Shown here: positions 34,333-43,304 of the stretch, piece after piece
Layout: the number at the start of each line of letters is the position of its first letter
Position numbering within the stretch: position 1 is the first letter of the stretch
Assembly (NCBI RefSeq): GCF_000174755.1
Contig: NZ_ACLQ01000018.1
Coordinates: 1-64,000 of the forward strand
From: Capnocytophaga gingivalis ATCC 33624
GTDB taxonomy: Bacteria > Bacteroidota > Bacteroidia > Flavobacteriales > Flavobacteriaceae
DNA length: 64,000 nt
Reading direction: 5' to 3'
The notes under the pieces: model-generated
Seen by the model: only the letters and a program-made list of their open reading frames with translations
Database searches by the model: none
What the model was told of the DNA's origin: nothing
Position numbers and translations under genes: made by a program

Positions 34333-35115
34333 ATGACAAATAAAATTCCTCAAGAATGGAACGTTTACCGAAGCTGGCTTGACGATGATCCAGCGGTGTT
34401 CCGATTGAACTTAGCCCTTAATGAAGTAGCTCCTTTGGAAGGTTTTTCCTATTGCGTAAGGATTACAATAGAGCTAAAAAATCCTGACAAAAATGGCTTC
34501 TCTTCCGATGAGGAACGTCCTACGATTTATGCGATAGAGGACAAAGTACTATGTCCCTTGCAGTCCGATAAAGATATACTAGTGGCTGTGCTTACCGTGC
34601 AGGGTGAGGTTACTTGGTATTTTTATTCACAAGCACCTGAGGAGTTGCAAGAACGCTTAAGTGCTACTTGGGATAGTGAGATAGGCTACACTTATCAGGT
34701 GGAATGCTCCGAGGATAAGCCCTGGAATTTCTTCCTGAAGGGTTTGTATCCTAATATTTATGAAAAGCAGACCATCTATAATCGGGAGATTCTTTCCGCT
34801 TGTGAGAAACACGGCGACCAAGTAGAGGTGCCACGCCCTATAGAGCACTGGCTTTATTTTGATACTGAGCAGGATATGCTTAGTGCTATAGAAAAAGCAG
34901 CGACTTTAGGCTTTACCGTGTATAGTAGTGAAAAAGTAGTACCAGAAGAGGGTGAGGAGTCGCAAGAAGATTTAGGCTATTGTCTGATCCTCTCCAAGGA
35001 AAATACACCTATGGATATAGATGGTGACACTTGGAATCTGATAGATATAGCCTTGGACACTCATGGTAATTATGATGGTTGGGAGACTATTTTGGTAACA
35101 GAAAAAACTAATTAA
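34333..35115 (+). CDS. DUF695 and RraB domain protein
   Basis: The 260-residue soluble acidic protein has an N-terminal DUF695-like domain (about 5-135; EWNVYRSWLDDDPAVFRLNLAL) and a C-terminal domain resembling RraB, the RNase E inhibitor (about 165-255; RPIEHWLYFDTEQDMLSAIEKAATLGFTVYS...DGDTWNLIDIALDTHGNYDGWET). DUF695-RraB fusions are found in many bacteria with no assigned function. It is not an obvious RNase E regulator here. A lipoprotein gene starts 2 nt after its stop. Confidence 0.8.
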   Translation: MTNKIPQEWNVYRSWLDDDPAVFRLNLALNEVAPLEGFSYCVRITIELKNPDKNGFSSDEERPTIYAIEDKVLCPLQSDKDILVAVLTVQGEVTWYFYSQAPEELQERLSATWDSEIGYTYQVECSEDKPWNFFLKGLYPNIYEKQTIYNREILSACEKHGDQVEVPRPIEHWLYFDTEQDMLSAIEKAATLGFTVYSSEKVVPEEGEESQEDLGYCLILSKENTPMDIDGDTWNLIDIALDTHGNYDGWETILVTEKTN

Positions 35116-35117
35116 GC

Positions 35118-35984
35118 ATGAAAAAAATCATTTATATTGTAGTTGCATTATGCATAGCAGGTTGTAACTTTTTTTCTAAACCGTCTTCTTCTGATTCGGA
35201 TGAGCTAAAGGAACCGCCTATTGTGGCTGGTGATTATTCACAAGAAGATGATGGTTACCCACAGGTGGATACCATGCCTGATTATAGCCCCAATATTCCC
35301 GATGGGGTGAGTGATATTACCTTCAAAAGAGAGAAAGGGGAGGCTATCCTTATGGGGGATACTATTGCTACCTATGATAAAAAAGGGAAATTCTTGGAGT
35401 ATCGCATGGATCTGGATCGGAAGTTTGTTACAATCAAGGCTATTTCGGAGCTAATGTATAATGATACTCAAGAATATTGTAATGAGTATCATTTTGTAAA
35501 GGCTGAATTGCCCAATGGAGAACCCCTTATTCTTGACGGAAGGCGTGCCTATAAGCTCTTAGAGAAGCCTTTTGAAAAAGTATTTGGCGCTTCACAGGCA
35601 ATTCGGATTTATCGAACAGAATATTATGGACAACCTATCTTTACAGATGAGCTTACAGGCTGTGGCTCTCCTTTTGACCCTGTAGTATTGGTCTCCATAG
35701 ATGGCTTCAAGGGCTTGGTTACTTTGGAGAAAAATGATATCGCTCATCAGGTATTTAATTATGATCATTCTTCAAGGGGAAAAGTAGATTTTTTAGAATT
35801 TTGTAATGACGAAGGTTGCGGAGAGAAAGTACTTAATGCAGCACTAACTTCTGATGGAATCGTGCTTAAAATGCATAGAAATTTCCAAGAAGGCTATACT
35901 AATTACAAGATACTTTTGACCAAAGAAGAACAAGGGTATAAGGCTACTTACTTGGACTACCCAGAGCCCTCCTATGAGGAATAA
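35118..35984 (+). CDS. Lipoprotein, function unknown
   Basis: The 288-residue protein has a lipoprotein signal peptide with lipobox IAGC (Cys at residue 16) followed by a Ser/Asp-rich linker (to about residue 55). The rest is soluble and acidic, with no family I recognise. Isolated cysteines appear in DEGCGEKV, YCNEYHF and ELTGCG. It is co-transcribed with DUF695-RraB (2-nt gap), so the two may act together. Confidence 0.6.
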   Translation: MKKIIYIVVALCIAGCNFFSKPSSSDSDELKEPPIVAGDYSQEDDGYPQVDTMPDYSPNIPDGVSDITFKREKGEAILMGDTIATYDKKGKFLEYRMDLDRKFVTIKAISELMYNDTQEYCNEYHFVKAELPNGEPLILDGRRAYKLLEKPFEKVFGASQAIRIYRTEYYGQPIFTDELTGCGSPFDPVVLVSIDGFKGLVTLEKNDIAHQVFNYDHSSRGKVDFLEFCNDEGCGEKVLNAALTSDGIVLKMHRNFQEGYTNYKILLTKEEQGYKATYLDYPEPSYEE

Positions 35985-36005
35985 AATATAAGTATATCCT
36001 AATCA

Positions 36006-37046
36006 ATGCATCAAGATACTAAACAAAAAAAGCTCCAGCAGCATAAGAACCTTGCCTTAGGACTTTTACTACTCATGTTAGCCCTCTATATAACAGCTGT
36101 TATCTGTCAGCGTAAAGCACCTCAGTGGAGTTGGGTGGGCTATCTGAAGGCTTTTTCAGAAGCGGCTATGGTGGGAGCCTTGGCGGACTGGTTTGCCGTG
36201 GTAGCACTCTTTCGCCGACCTATGGGGCTGAATATCCCACATACCAACCTTATAGAGGAGAGAAAGAACGATATAGGGGAGAACTTAGGAGCCTTTGTAG
36301 TAGAAAACTTTCTTTCCTCAGGCCAAGTACGCCCTTATATCATCAAAATAAAACCTTCCTCTTTCCTCTTGGAATGGCTCTCTAAGGAGCGTACCCTCAC
36401 TCAGCTAACAACTTTTCTCGAAAGTTATCCCCTGCATACCAAAGTAAGTGCCCTCTTGGAGCAGTTTCTTGAGGAACATAAGCATGAGGGGATGCTCACC
36501 GAGGGGCTTAAGAAGGTGGCTATCTATCTTGATACCCATCGAAAGACTCTGGAGCGAGAGATAGATGATCAGTTTCCCCTCCTTGTTCCTGCCTTTATCC
36601 GAGAGGCTATCGCCCAGAAGGTTGCCGAGGGGCTCTATCAGTATATACTGAAGATGGCACAAGATACCACTCATCCTATCCGAGCAGAAATTACTCAGGA
36701 ACTTTACCGTTTTGTCCAACAGCTTGATACTCCCCAATGGCAGGGACAACTCACCAGATTGCTGCACAAAGGAATCTCTCACCTCACCGAGGAGCTACGA
36801 GCCAATACCTCCTTACAATCTCAGATAGATACTTGGGTGCAGAAGGCAGCCTATCAGTTTGTACTAAGAAACAAACAAGAAGTAGGACATCTCATTTCAG
36901 CTACGGTAGCACAATGGGAGGGCAAAGAGTTGAGTGAAAAATTGGAATTGGAGGTAGGCAAAGACCTGCAGTTCATCCGTGTTAATGGTACTTTAGTAGG
37001 CGGAGCAGTAGGGCTTATTATTTACTTTATTACACAACTTTTCTAA
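36006..37046 (+). CDS. DUF445 membrane protein
   Basis: The 346-residue protein has the DUF445 signature near its start: WVGYLKAFSEAAMVGALADWFAVVALFRRPMGLNIPHTNLIEERKNDIGENLG. A hydrophobic helix precedes it (about 14-32), a long helical soluble region follows, and a final transmembrane segment lies at the C-terminus (GTLVGGAVGLIIYFITQLF). The family (YheB/YtxI-type) has no firm function; a cell-envelope role is supposed. Tgt follows after 45 nt with its own promoter. Confidence 0.88.
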   Translation: MHQDTKQKKLQQHKNLALGLLLLMLALYITAVICQRKAPQWSWVGYLKAFSEAAMVGALADWFAVVALFRRPMGLNIPHTNLIEERKNDIGENLGAFVVENFLSSGQVRPYIIKIKPSSFLLEWLSKERTLTQLTTFLESYPLHTKVSALLEQFLEEHKHEGMLTEGLKKVAIYLDTHRKTLEREIDDQFPLLVPAFIREAIAQKVAEGLYQYILKMAQDTTHPIRAEITQELYRFVQQLDTPQWQGQLTRLLHKGISHLTEELRANTSLQSQIDTWVQKAAYQFVLRNKQEVGHLISATVAQWEGKELSEKLELEVGKDLQFIRVNGTLVGGAVGLIIYFITQLF

Positions 37047-37061
37047 AAGCTAAATTTTGAC

Positions 37062-37069
37062 TATCTTTG
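37062..37069 (+). promoter_or_regulatory. tgt -7 box
   Basis: TATCTTTG matches the -7 consensus, with TTT at the -33 position (37040-37042), 22 nt before the tgt start. Confidence 0.55.
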
Positions 37070-37091
37070 CACCCTGAAAATAAGGTACTAT

Positions 37092-38222
37092 ATGAATTTT
37101 GAATTACAGACTACAGATACCACCACCAAGGCACGTGCAGGACGTATTACCACAGATCATGGTGTGATAGAAACTCCTATCTTTATGCCAGTAGGGACAG
37201 TGGCTTCTGTCAAGGGAGTACAACAGCGTGAACTTACCGAGGATATCAATGCAGATATTATTTTAGGAAATACCTACCATCTCTATTTGCGTCCTACTAC
37301 TTCTATACTGGAGCAGGCAGGAGGTTTGCATAAGTTTATGCATTGGGATAGAAATATCCTTACCGATAGTGGAGGGTATCAAGTATATTCTTTTTCCAGT
37401 ACTCGAAAGATAAAAGAAGAAGGAGTGCGTTTCAAAAGCCATATCGATGGTTCCTATCATTTCTTTTCTCCGGAAAAATCCATGGAGATCCAGCGCAGTA
37501 TAGGAGCTGATATTATTATGGCCTTTGACGAGTGTACTCCTTACCCTTGCGAATATGGCTATGCCAAGCGCTCTATGCATATGACCCATCGCTGGTTAGA
37601 CCGTTGTATTGCCTATTTGGGAGAGAATGCTCCTAAGTACGGATATAATCAATCTTTGTTTCCTATTGTTCAGGGTTCTGTATATCCAGATTTGCGCAAA
37701 ATCTCCGCTGAGTATATAGCTTCTAAGGGGGCTGATGGCAATGCTATCGGGGGACTTTCGGTAGGAGAGCCTGCTGAGAAGATGTATGAGATTACCGAGA
37801 TTGTCTGTGATATACTCCCCAAGGATAAGCCTCGCTACCTCATGGGAGTAGGAACCCCTATTAATATATTGGAGAATATTGCCTTGGGAGTGGATATGAT
37901 GGACTGTGTGATGCCTACTCGCAATGCGCGTAACGGGATGCTCTTCACCGCTCATGGAACCATTAATATCAAGAATAAAAAATGGGAAAATGACTTTTCC
38001 CCCATCGATGAGAATGGCTATACCTTTGTAGATACTTACTATACCAAAGCTTACTTGCGCCATCTCTTCGCTGCTGAGGAATCTTTGGGCAAGCAAATAG
38101 CCTCCATTCACAACTTGGGCTTCTACCTCTGGCTGGTGCGTGAGGCCAGACGACATATCATGGAAGGGGATTTCTCCCAGTGGAAAGACCAAATGGTCAG
38201 ACAAATGAACAACCGCTTATAA
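37092..38222 (+). CDS. tgt: tRNA-guanine(34) transglycosylase
   Basis: The 376-residue TIM-barrel enzyme has NTYHLYLRP, TDSGGYQVYS (catalytic aspartate region), FDECTPYP, GGLSVGEP, LMGVGTP and MPTRNARNG, all hallmarks of bacterial Tgt, which puts preQ1 into tRNA position 34. The canonical zinc-binding CxCxxC segment is replaced by ENGYTFVDTYY, so three of the four zinc ligands are missing; the later IHNLGFY histidine is kept. The gene has its own promoter. Confidence 0.94.
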   Translation: MNFELQTTDTTTKARAGRITTDHGVIETPIFMPVGTVASVKGVQQRELTEDINADIILGNTYHLYLRPTTSILEQAGGLHKFMHWDRNILTDSGGYQVYSFSSTRKIKEEGVRFKSHIDGSYHFFSPEKSMEIQRSIGADIIMAFDECTPYPCEYGYAKRSMHMTHRWLDRCIAYLGENAPKYGYNQSLFPIVQGSVYPDLRKISAEYIASKGADGNAIGGLSVGEPAEKMYEITEIVCDILPKDKPRYLMGVGTPINILENIALGVDMMDCVMPTRNARNGMLFTAHGTINIKNKKWENDFSPIDENGYTFVDTYYTKAYLRHLFAAEESLGKQIASIHNLGFYLWLVREARRHIMEGDFSQWKDQMVRQMNNRL

Positions 38223-38243
38223 AATAGCGAAATTTGATAAGGA

Positions 38244-39323
38244 ATGAAAATAATTGACCGATACATACTCAAGCGCTATTTCTTAACCTATTCGGCGCTC
38301 TTTCTGATGTTTATCCCCATTGGTATTTTGGTGGATTATGCGGAGAAGAACCAGAAGATGACGGACAACCATGCTCCCACCGAGGCGATTATCAAGTATT
38401 ACGCCAACTTTGTGGTGCATTTTGCCAATATCCTTTTTCCTATTTTTCTCTTTCTTTCGGTGATATGGTTCACCTCCAAGCTGGCCGAAAAAACGGAGAT
38501 TGTAGCCATGCTCAGTTCGGGAATTTCCTACAACCGATTCCTCAGACCTTACTTCTATGGAGCGACAATACTCTCGGTCTTTGTACTGTTGATGGGGATG
38601 TTCGTGGTACCTTATTCCAGTGGAGTGTACAATGAGTTCTATGGCACTTATCTTTCTAAGGATCTTTATAGCAAAGGGAGTCGATTATACAATCAGGTGA
38701 ATAAGAATGAGTATATCTATGTCAGTAGTTTCGATGCCAATACAAACCAAGGGGCGAACTTTGTCTTGGAGCGTTTCGATGGACTGAGGATGACCGATAA
38801 GATTACAGCCAATTCCATAGAATGGGTGCAGAATGATAGTGTAAAGACCTATCGCCTCTATAACTATACCCATCGCAAGGTAGGAGACTGGAATGATATC
38901 TATGAGAAGGTGTATCAGAAGGATACTCTCTTGAACTTCAAGACCACAGACTTACTCCCGATAGAGTATGCCGCCGAGACTAAAAATTTCTTTGAACTGA
39001 ACAAGTTTATTGCTGAGGAGCGTCAAAAGGGGTCTCCTAATATCCGCATTTATGAGCTGGTATATTATCGTCGCTGGGCAGCTATCTTTAACGTATTTAT
39101 ATTAACCATTATAGGAGTAGCGGTTTCATCGGTCAAGAAAAGAGGAGGTATGGGAGTCAATTTAGCCTTTGGAGTACTTATCGGATTTTCCTATGTCTTT
39201 TTCGAACGTATCTTTGGAATCATGGCCGAAAAGTCAGGGATTACCCCCCTTATGGCGGTGATTATACCGAATGCCATGTTCGCCCTATTGGCAGTGTATA
39301 TGATACGAAAATCAAGGAGGTAA
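38244..39323 (+). CDS. LptF/LptG family permease
   Basis: The 359-residue inner-membrane protein has helices at about 13-33, 55-75, 98-120 and 275-355, with a large periplasmic loop between (about 130-270), the topology of LptF/LptG. The start MKIIDRYILKRYFLTYSALFLMFI and the C-terminal VKKRGGMGVNLAFGVLIGFSYVFF are typical. These permeases, with ATPase LptB, extract lipopolysaccharide to the Lpt bridge. F versus G is not decidable here. It is 21 nt after tgt. Confidence 0.92.
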   Translation: MKIIDRYILKRYFLTYSALFLMFIPIGILVDYAEKNQKMTDNHAPTEAIIKYYANFVVHFANILFPIFLFLSVIWFTSKLAEKTEIVAMLSSGISYNRFLRPYFYGATILSVFVLLMGMFVVPYSSGVYNEFYGTYLSKDLYSKGSRLYNQVNKNEYIYVSSFDANTNQGANFVLERFDGLRMTDKITANSIEWVQNDSVKTYRLYNYTHRKVGDWNDIYEKVYQKDTLLNFKTTDLLPIEYAAETKNFFELNKFIAEERQKGSPNIRIYELVYYRRWAAIFNVFILTIIGVAVSSVKKRGGMGVNLAFGVLIGFSYVFFERIFGIMAEKSGITPLMAVIIPNAMFALLAVYMIRKSRR

Positions 39324-39326
39324 CCT

Positions 39327-40079
39327 ATGAAAAACTATGTGCTATTTCTTGTAAGTATCTTATGTACTTCGTGTTTGGTTTCGCGGATGGCAAGACCTAT
39401 TATCACAGGTCGGGTGCTGGATTACCAAGGAAATCCTATAGGAAAGTGTCAAGTAGGAGAGGTTTTTACCGATAAGAAAGGATATTTTAGACTTCCAGAG
39501 AAAAGGTATCACGAATTTACCTTTATAGGGTTTGAAGCACCGCCAGTCTATGTAAGTGAAGAGGTTAAAAAGGAAGGTTACGAGCCTGATGTGATTGTTA
39601 TGATGAGTCGTTATGGAGGTGGAAATCGCAGGGGAACCCTTTGGCCTGCAAACGATATTTATCTAAAGCGTATAGGAGAAAAAATAACCTTAAAAGAAGT
39701 ATTAGACAATACAGAGAGAGAAGTCATCTATACAAAAGAGGGGCAGCTTATGGGCTTTCTTTGTACAGATACAGGAGATATTCCGGCTACACTCAGGGTA
39801 AATGATAGGTGGAAAATGTTTGATAGTATAAAAAAAGCAGTATATTATCAGCAGCGAAGGGCATACTATGTGGCAACTAAGATGCTTTTTGATAAAGGAG
39901 AATTGTGTTTTTCAGAATATTTGGATGATGAAATGATTCGAGACACTACTTATTACGGGAGGTATGAATTTCTTTCCGATAGTATTGTGCAGATAGAAAT
40001 GAATCATCCTAAGATAAAAAGAAAATATCGCGCGGAGGATTTTGATAGATATTTTTTCAGTCTCCAACCGATAGAATAA
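39327..40079 (+). CDS. Lipoprotein with carboxypeptidase-like repeat
   Basis: The 250-residue protein has a lipoprotein signal with lipobox CTSC (Cys at residue 16). A short regulatory-like beta-sandwich follows (about 25-75; ITGRVLDYQGNPIGKCQVGEVFTDKKGYFRLPE), a fold common in Bacteroidota surface proteins. The C-terminal half is an unrecognised alpha/beta region with many tyrosines. No function is assigned. It starts 3 nt after the LptF/G stop. Confidence 0.6.
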   Translation: MKNYVLFLVSILCTSCLVSRMARPIITGRVLDYQGNPIGKCQVGEVFTDKKGYFRLPEKRYHEFTFIGFEAPPVYVSEEVKKEGYEPDVIVMMSRYGGGNRRGTLWPANDIYLKRIGEKITLKEVLDNTEREVIYTKEGQLMGFLCTDTGDIPATLRVNDRWKMFDSIKKAVYYQQRRAYYVATKMLFDKGELCFSEYLDDEMIRDTTYYGRYEFLSDSIVQIEMNHPKIKRKYRAEDFDRYFFSLQPIE

Positions 40080-40106
40080 AGAATATAACGTATAAATATA
40101 TAAAAA

Positions 40107-40859
40107 ATGAATTTATTACAAGGAAAGACCGCGATTGTTACCGGAGGTAGCCGTGGTATAGGGGCTGGGATCGTAAAAGCCTTTATAGAACAAGGAGCCA
40201 ATGTAGCTTTTACTTTTTATGGTACTGCACCCGAAGAAGCTGAAGCTGAGATACAAGAACTAAAAGACAAAGGAGCTAAAATAAAGTCTTATCAGAGCAA
40301 TGCTGCTGATTTTGAGGCTTGTGAAGCCTTAGTGAACCAAGTGTTGGAGGATTTTGGAGGAATCGATATATTGGTCAATAATGCTGGAATTACCAAAGAC
40401 AACCTACTGATGCGTATGAGTGAGGCTGATTTTGATAAAGTTATAGCCGTGAACCTCAAGTCTATTTTTAATATGACCAAGGCGGTACAGAAGGTATTCC
40501 TCAAGCAGCGCAGTGGTAATATTATCAATATGAGCAGTGTAGTAGGCGTACAAGGAAATGCTGGTCAGGCCAACTATGCTGCTTCTAAGGCAGGGATCTT
40601 AGGCTTTACCAAATCAATAGCTTTGGAATTGGGTTCTCGCAATATTCGTTGTAATGCCATAGCTCCTGGTTTTATAGAAACGGAAATGACAGCTAAGCTT
40701 GCTCCAGAGGTAGTACAAGGCTGGCGTGATTCTATCCCTCTTAAGAGAGGCGGAACCGCCCAGGATATAGCCAATGCTTGTGTGTTTTTAGCCTCAGATA
40801 TGAGTTCCTATATCACAGGACAAGTACTGAGAATAGATGGAGGAATGATTACAGCATAA
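40107..40859 (+). CDS. fabG: 3-oxoacyl-[acyl-carrier-protein] reductase
   Basis: The 250-residue short-chain dehydrogenase has the NADPH motif TGGSRGIGAG (about 12-21), NNAG (about 91-94), the catalytic serine in NMSSVVGVQG (about 143), and YAASK (Tyr about 156, Lys about 160). The RCNAIAPGFIETEMT segment and the length match FabG, which reduces 3-oxoacyl-ACP in fatty-acid elongation. It is 27 nt after the lipoprotein gene. A hairpin at 40874-40902 follows. Confidence 0.92.
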   Translation: MNLLQGKTAIVTGGSRGIGAGIVKAFIEQGANVAFTFYGTAPEEAEAEIQELKDKGAKIKSYQSNAADFEACEALVNQVLEDFGGIDILVNNAGITKDNLLMRMSEADFDKVIAVNLKSIFNMTKAVQKVFLKQRSGNIINMSSVVGVQGNAGQANYAASKAGILGFTKSIALELGSRNIRCNAIAPGFIETEMTAKLAPEVVQGWRDSIPLKRGGTAQDIANACVFLASDMSSYITGQVLRIDGGMITA

Positions 40860-40873
40860 GGGAAAATAAGATT

Positions 40874-40914
40874 ACTGGTATGAGTTACAAGCTCATACCA
40901 GTTTGCGGTTTTTT
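40874..40914 (+). terminator. fabG terminator
   Basis: ACTGGTATGAG pairs perfectly with CTCATACCAGT around TTACAAG. The T-run lies 5 nt after the stem, somewhat far for a classical terminator. Confidence 0.7.
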
Positions 40915-40938
40915 AACAGCCGTGTTAATAACTTTGTT

Positions 40939-40968
40939 TTGTCAATCGCAAAAATAGCCGTACTTTTA
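40939..40968 (+). promoter_or_regulatory. parAB promoter
   Basis: TTG (40939-40941), 19 nt, then TACTTTTA (40961-40968), one mismatch from the -7 consensus. It lies 26 nt before parA. Confidence 0.6.
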
Positions 40969-40993
40969 CCCTCTGAAAAAAGAACAAGATATT

Positions 40994-41764
40994 ATGGGCA
41001 AAATCATAGCTATAGCCAACCAAAAAGGAGGGGTGGGTAAGACTACTTCCTCTATCAATTTAGCGGCTGCCTTAGGTGTTTTGGAAAAGAAAGTACTCCT
41101 GATAGATGCCGATCCACAGGCCAATGCTACCTCTGGATTAGGGATAGAGGTAGAAGGAGTAAAGAGAGGAACCTACGATGTATTGGAGCATTCTGCTACA
41201 GCAGAAAGTGCCATACTTCCTACCTCTTCGCCCAATTTAGATCTGATAGCCGCACATATTGACTTGGTAGCTATCGAGATAGAACTGGTCGATAAGTCCC
41301 GCCGTGAGTATAAGCTCAAGGAGGCTCTCGCACCTATCAAAGACAGATATGATTATATTATTATAGACTGTGCTCCTTCCTTAGGACTGCTAACCCTCAA
41401 TGCTCTTACCGCTGCGGATTCGGTGATTATCCCTATCCAATGTGAATATTTTGCCTTGGAGGGCTTAGGAAAGCTTCTCAATACAATCAAGAGTGTACAG
41501 AAGCTCCATAATCCAGCATTGGATATAGAAGGTCTCTTGCTCACGATGTATGATTCACGCTTGCGCCTATCGAACCAAGTGGTCGAAGAGGTACAAAAGC
41601 ACTTTAGTGAAATGGTCTTTGAGACTGTTATCCAGAGGAACATACGCTTGAGTGAGGCTCCCAGCTTCGGGGAAACAATCATTAGCTACGATGCAGCAAG
41701 CAAAGGAGCTGCGAACTATATCAGCTTAGCTGAAGAAATTATTAAAAAGAATACCAAGGCATAG
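40994..41764 (+). CDS. parA: Chromosome-partitioning ATPase ParA (Soj)
   Basis: The 256-residue deviant-Walker ATPase has MGKIIAIANQKGGVGKTTSSINLA (signature Lys and P-loop) and DADPQANATSGLG, followed by DYIIIDCAPSLGLLTLNALTAAD. It forms ATP-dependent gradients that move ParB-parS origins. ParB follows 1 nt after the stop. Length and motifs are those of chromosomal ParA. Confidence 0.96.
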   Translation: MGKIIAIANQKGGVGKTTSSINLAAALGVLEKKVLLIDADPQANATSGLGIEVEGVKRGTYDVLEHSATAESAILPTSSPNLDLIAAHIDLVAIEIELVDKSRREYKLKEALAPIKDRYDYIIIDCAPSLGLLTLNALTAADSVIIPIQCEYFALEGLGKLLNTIKSVQKLHNPALDIEGLLLTMYDSRLRLSNQVVEEVQKHFSEMVFETVIQRNIRLSEAPSFGETIISYDAASKGAANYISLAEEIIKKNTKA

Positions 41765-41765
41765 C

Positions 41766-42680
41766 ATGGCAAAATCCAATAAAACACAACGATTGGGAAG
41801 AGGATTAGGAGCATTGCTCCCTTCCGAAGATATACAATCAGCTACCGATGCACATGCAGAGAAGCTCATTGGCAATATCTTGGAGCTTCCCTTAGATCAG
41901 ATTACAGAAAACCCCTACCAGCCCCGAACAGTTTTCAGTGAGGAAGCCCTTGAGGAATTGGCTTCTTCTATCAGGGAATTGGGGGTTATTCAGCCTATTA
42001 CCGTACGAAAGATAGCCACAGATAAGTATGAGCTTATCTCTGGAGAAAGACGCTGGCGAGCCTCCAAAATAGCCGGACTTACTGCCATCCCTGCCTTTAT
42101 CCGTATAGCCAATGATGAGGAATCTCTCATGATGGCATTGGTGGAGAATATACAGCGACAGGACTTAGACCCTATAGAGGTGGCTCTGAGCTATAATCGT
42201 ATGATAGAGGAGCTTAGCCTTACTCAAGAGCAGATGAGCGAAAGGGTAGGGAAGAAGCGCTCTACGATCACCAACTATTTGCGCTTGCTCAAGCTTGACC
42301 CAATTATACAAACAGGGATACGCGATGGCTTTATCTCCATGGGGCATGGACGTGCCTTGATCAATATAGAAGATAAAGAAGAACAACTCGAACTATACAA
42401 CCGTATCATAGCCCAAGACCTTTCAGTACGCGATACTGAACAGGCAGTACAACAGCTTAAAAATCCTCAAAAGGTAGCTGTCATTACTCCAAAACAATCC
42501 AAAGAGACTACAGCCTCCCTTCCTCCCTTGGTGGCAGCGAAGGTCGATGGATTGCGCCAACGCTTTGGCAAGCACTTATCGGTGAAAATGGATAAAACAG
42601 GTAAAGGAAAAATAGAAATTCCTTTCCAAACAGAAGAAGAATTCGAACGCATACAAAAAATATTACACGGTGAGGCTTAG
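41766..42680 (+). CDS. parB: Chromosome-partitioning protein ParB
   Basis: The 304-residue protein has the N-terminal RLGRGLGALLP, the ParB/CTPase core (NPYQPRTVFSEEALEELASSIRELGVIQPITVRK; SGERRWRASKIAGL; ALVENIQRQDLDPIEVA), a helix-turn-helix (TQEQMSERVGKKRSTITNYLRLL), and a C-terminal dimerisation tail. It binds parS sites near the origin; I did not see a parS site in the window. It overlaps the DUF5683 gene by 11 nt. Confidence 0.95.
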   Translation: MAKSNKTQRLGRGLGALLPSEDIQSATDAHAEKLIGNILELPLDQITENPYQPRTVFSEEALEELASSIRELGVIQPITVRKIATDKYELISGERRWRASKIAGLTAIPAFIRIANDEESLMMALVENIQRQDLDPIEVALSYNRMIEELSLTQEQMSERVGKKRSTITNYLRLLKLDPIIQTGIRDGFISMGHGRALINIEDKEEQLELYNRIIAQDLSVRDTEQAVQQLKNPQKVAVITPKQSKETTASLPPLVAAKVDGLRQRFGKHLSVKMDKTGKGKIEIPFQTEEEFERIQKILHGEA

Positions 42681-43266
42681 TTTTTGGATAGTAATAGCAT
42701 TTCTTTTGACGGCAAAGTCTTGGTCACAGTCCGATACTCTTTCTGTAAAGATGAAGGATACCATAGTGGCCGCCAAGGCTATTGTTCCTAAGACATGGAA
42801 TACCGATCCCCTCTCCCCAGCCAAAGCTGCTTTCTACTCAGCTATATTACCAGGCTTAGGTCAGGCTTATAACAAAAGCTATTGGAAAATTCCTATTGTG
42901 TATTTGGCCATAGGGATTCCTACCTATTTGTATTTTAAGAATGATAATGAGTTGCAGCGATATCGTACAGCTTACAAACAGCGCTTAGATGGACGTACCG
43001 ATGATGAGTTCTATCAAGGGCGTACCGACGGAAATCCACGCCTAAGTACCGATGCCCTGCGCCGTGCTCAAGACCTATATCAGAGAAACAAAGAGATGTC
43101 CATGCTCTTTGCTATAGGCTTTTATGCACTGAATATCATAGAAGCTAATGTAGATGCCCACCTCAAGCAATTCAATGTAGATGAAAATCTGGCCATAGAG
43201 CCCTTTATGCAGCAGGATATTTACCGTGTTTCCTATGTGGGACTTTCTCTTACTTATAATTTCTAA
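42670..43266 (+). CDS. DUF5683 membrane protein
   Basis: The 198-residue protein has a signal/anchor (RLSFWIVIAFLLTAKSWS), the motif SPAKAAFYSAILPGLGQAYNKSYWKIPIVYLAIGIPTYLYFKNDNELQRYR (about 50-100) with an internal helix, and a second hydrophobic region near its end. DUF5683 often follows parAB in Bacteroidota. Translation starts at GTG inside parB (11-nt overlap). Function is unknown. Confidence 0.82.
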   Translation: MRLSFWIVIAFLLTAKSWSQSDTLSVKMKDTIVAAKAIVPKTWNTDPLSPAKAAFYSAILPGLGQAYNKSYWKIPIVYLAIGIPTYLYFKNDNELQRYRTAYKQRLDGRTDDEFYQGRTDGNPRLSTDALRRAQDLYQRNKEMSMLFAIGFYALNIIEANVDAHLKQFNVDENLAIEPFMQQDIYRVSYVGLSLTYNF

Positions 43267-43304
43267 GAACACTATATAACAAACTTTAAATAAAAATCGA
43301 AGAA

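Noticed and set aside
37596-38204. 202-codon ORF opposite tgt
   Set aside because: It is fully antisense to a well-conserved gene and has no recognisable domain or start context.
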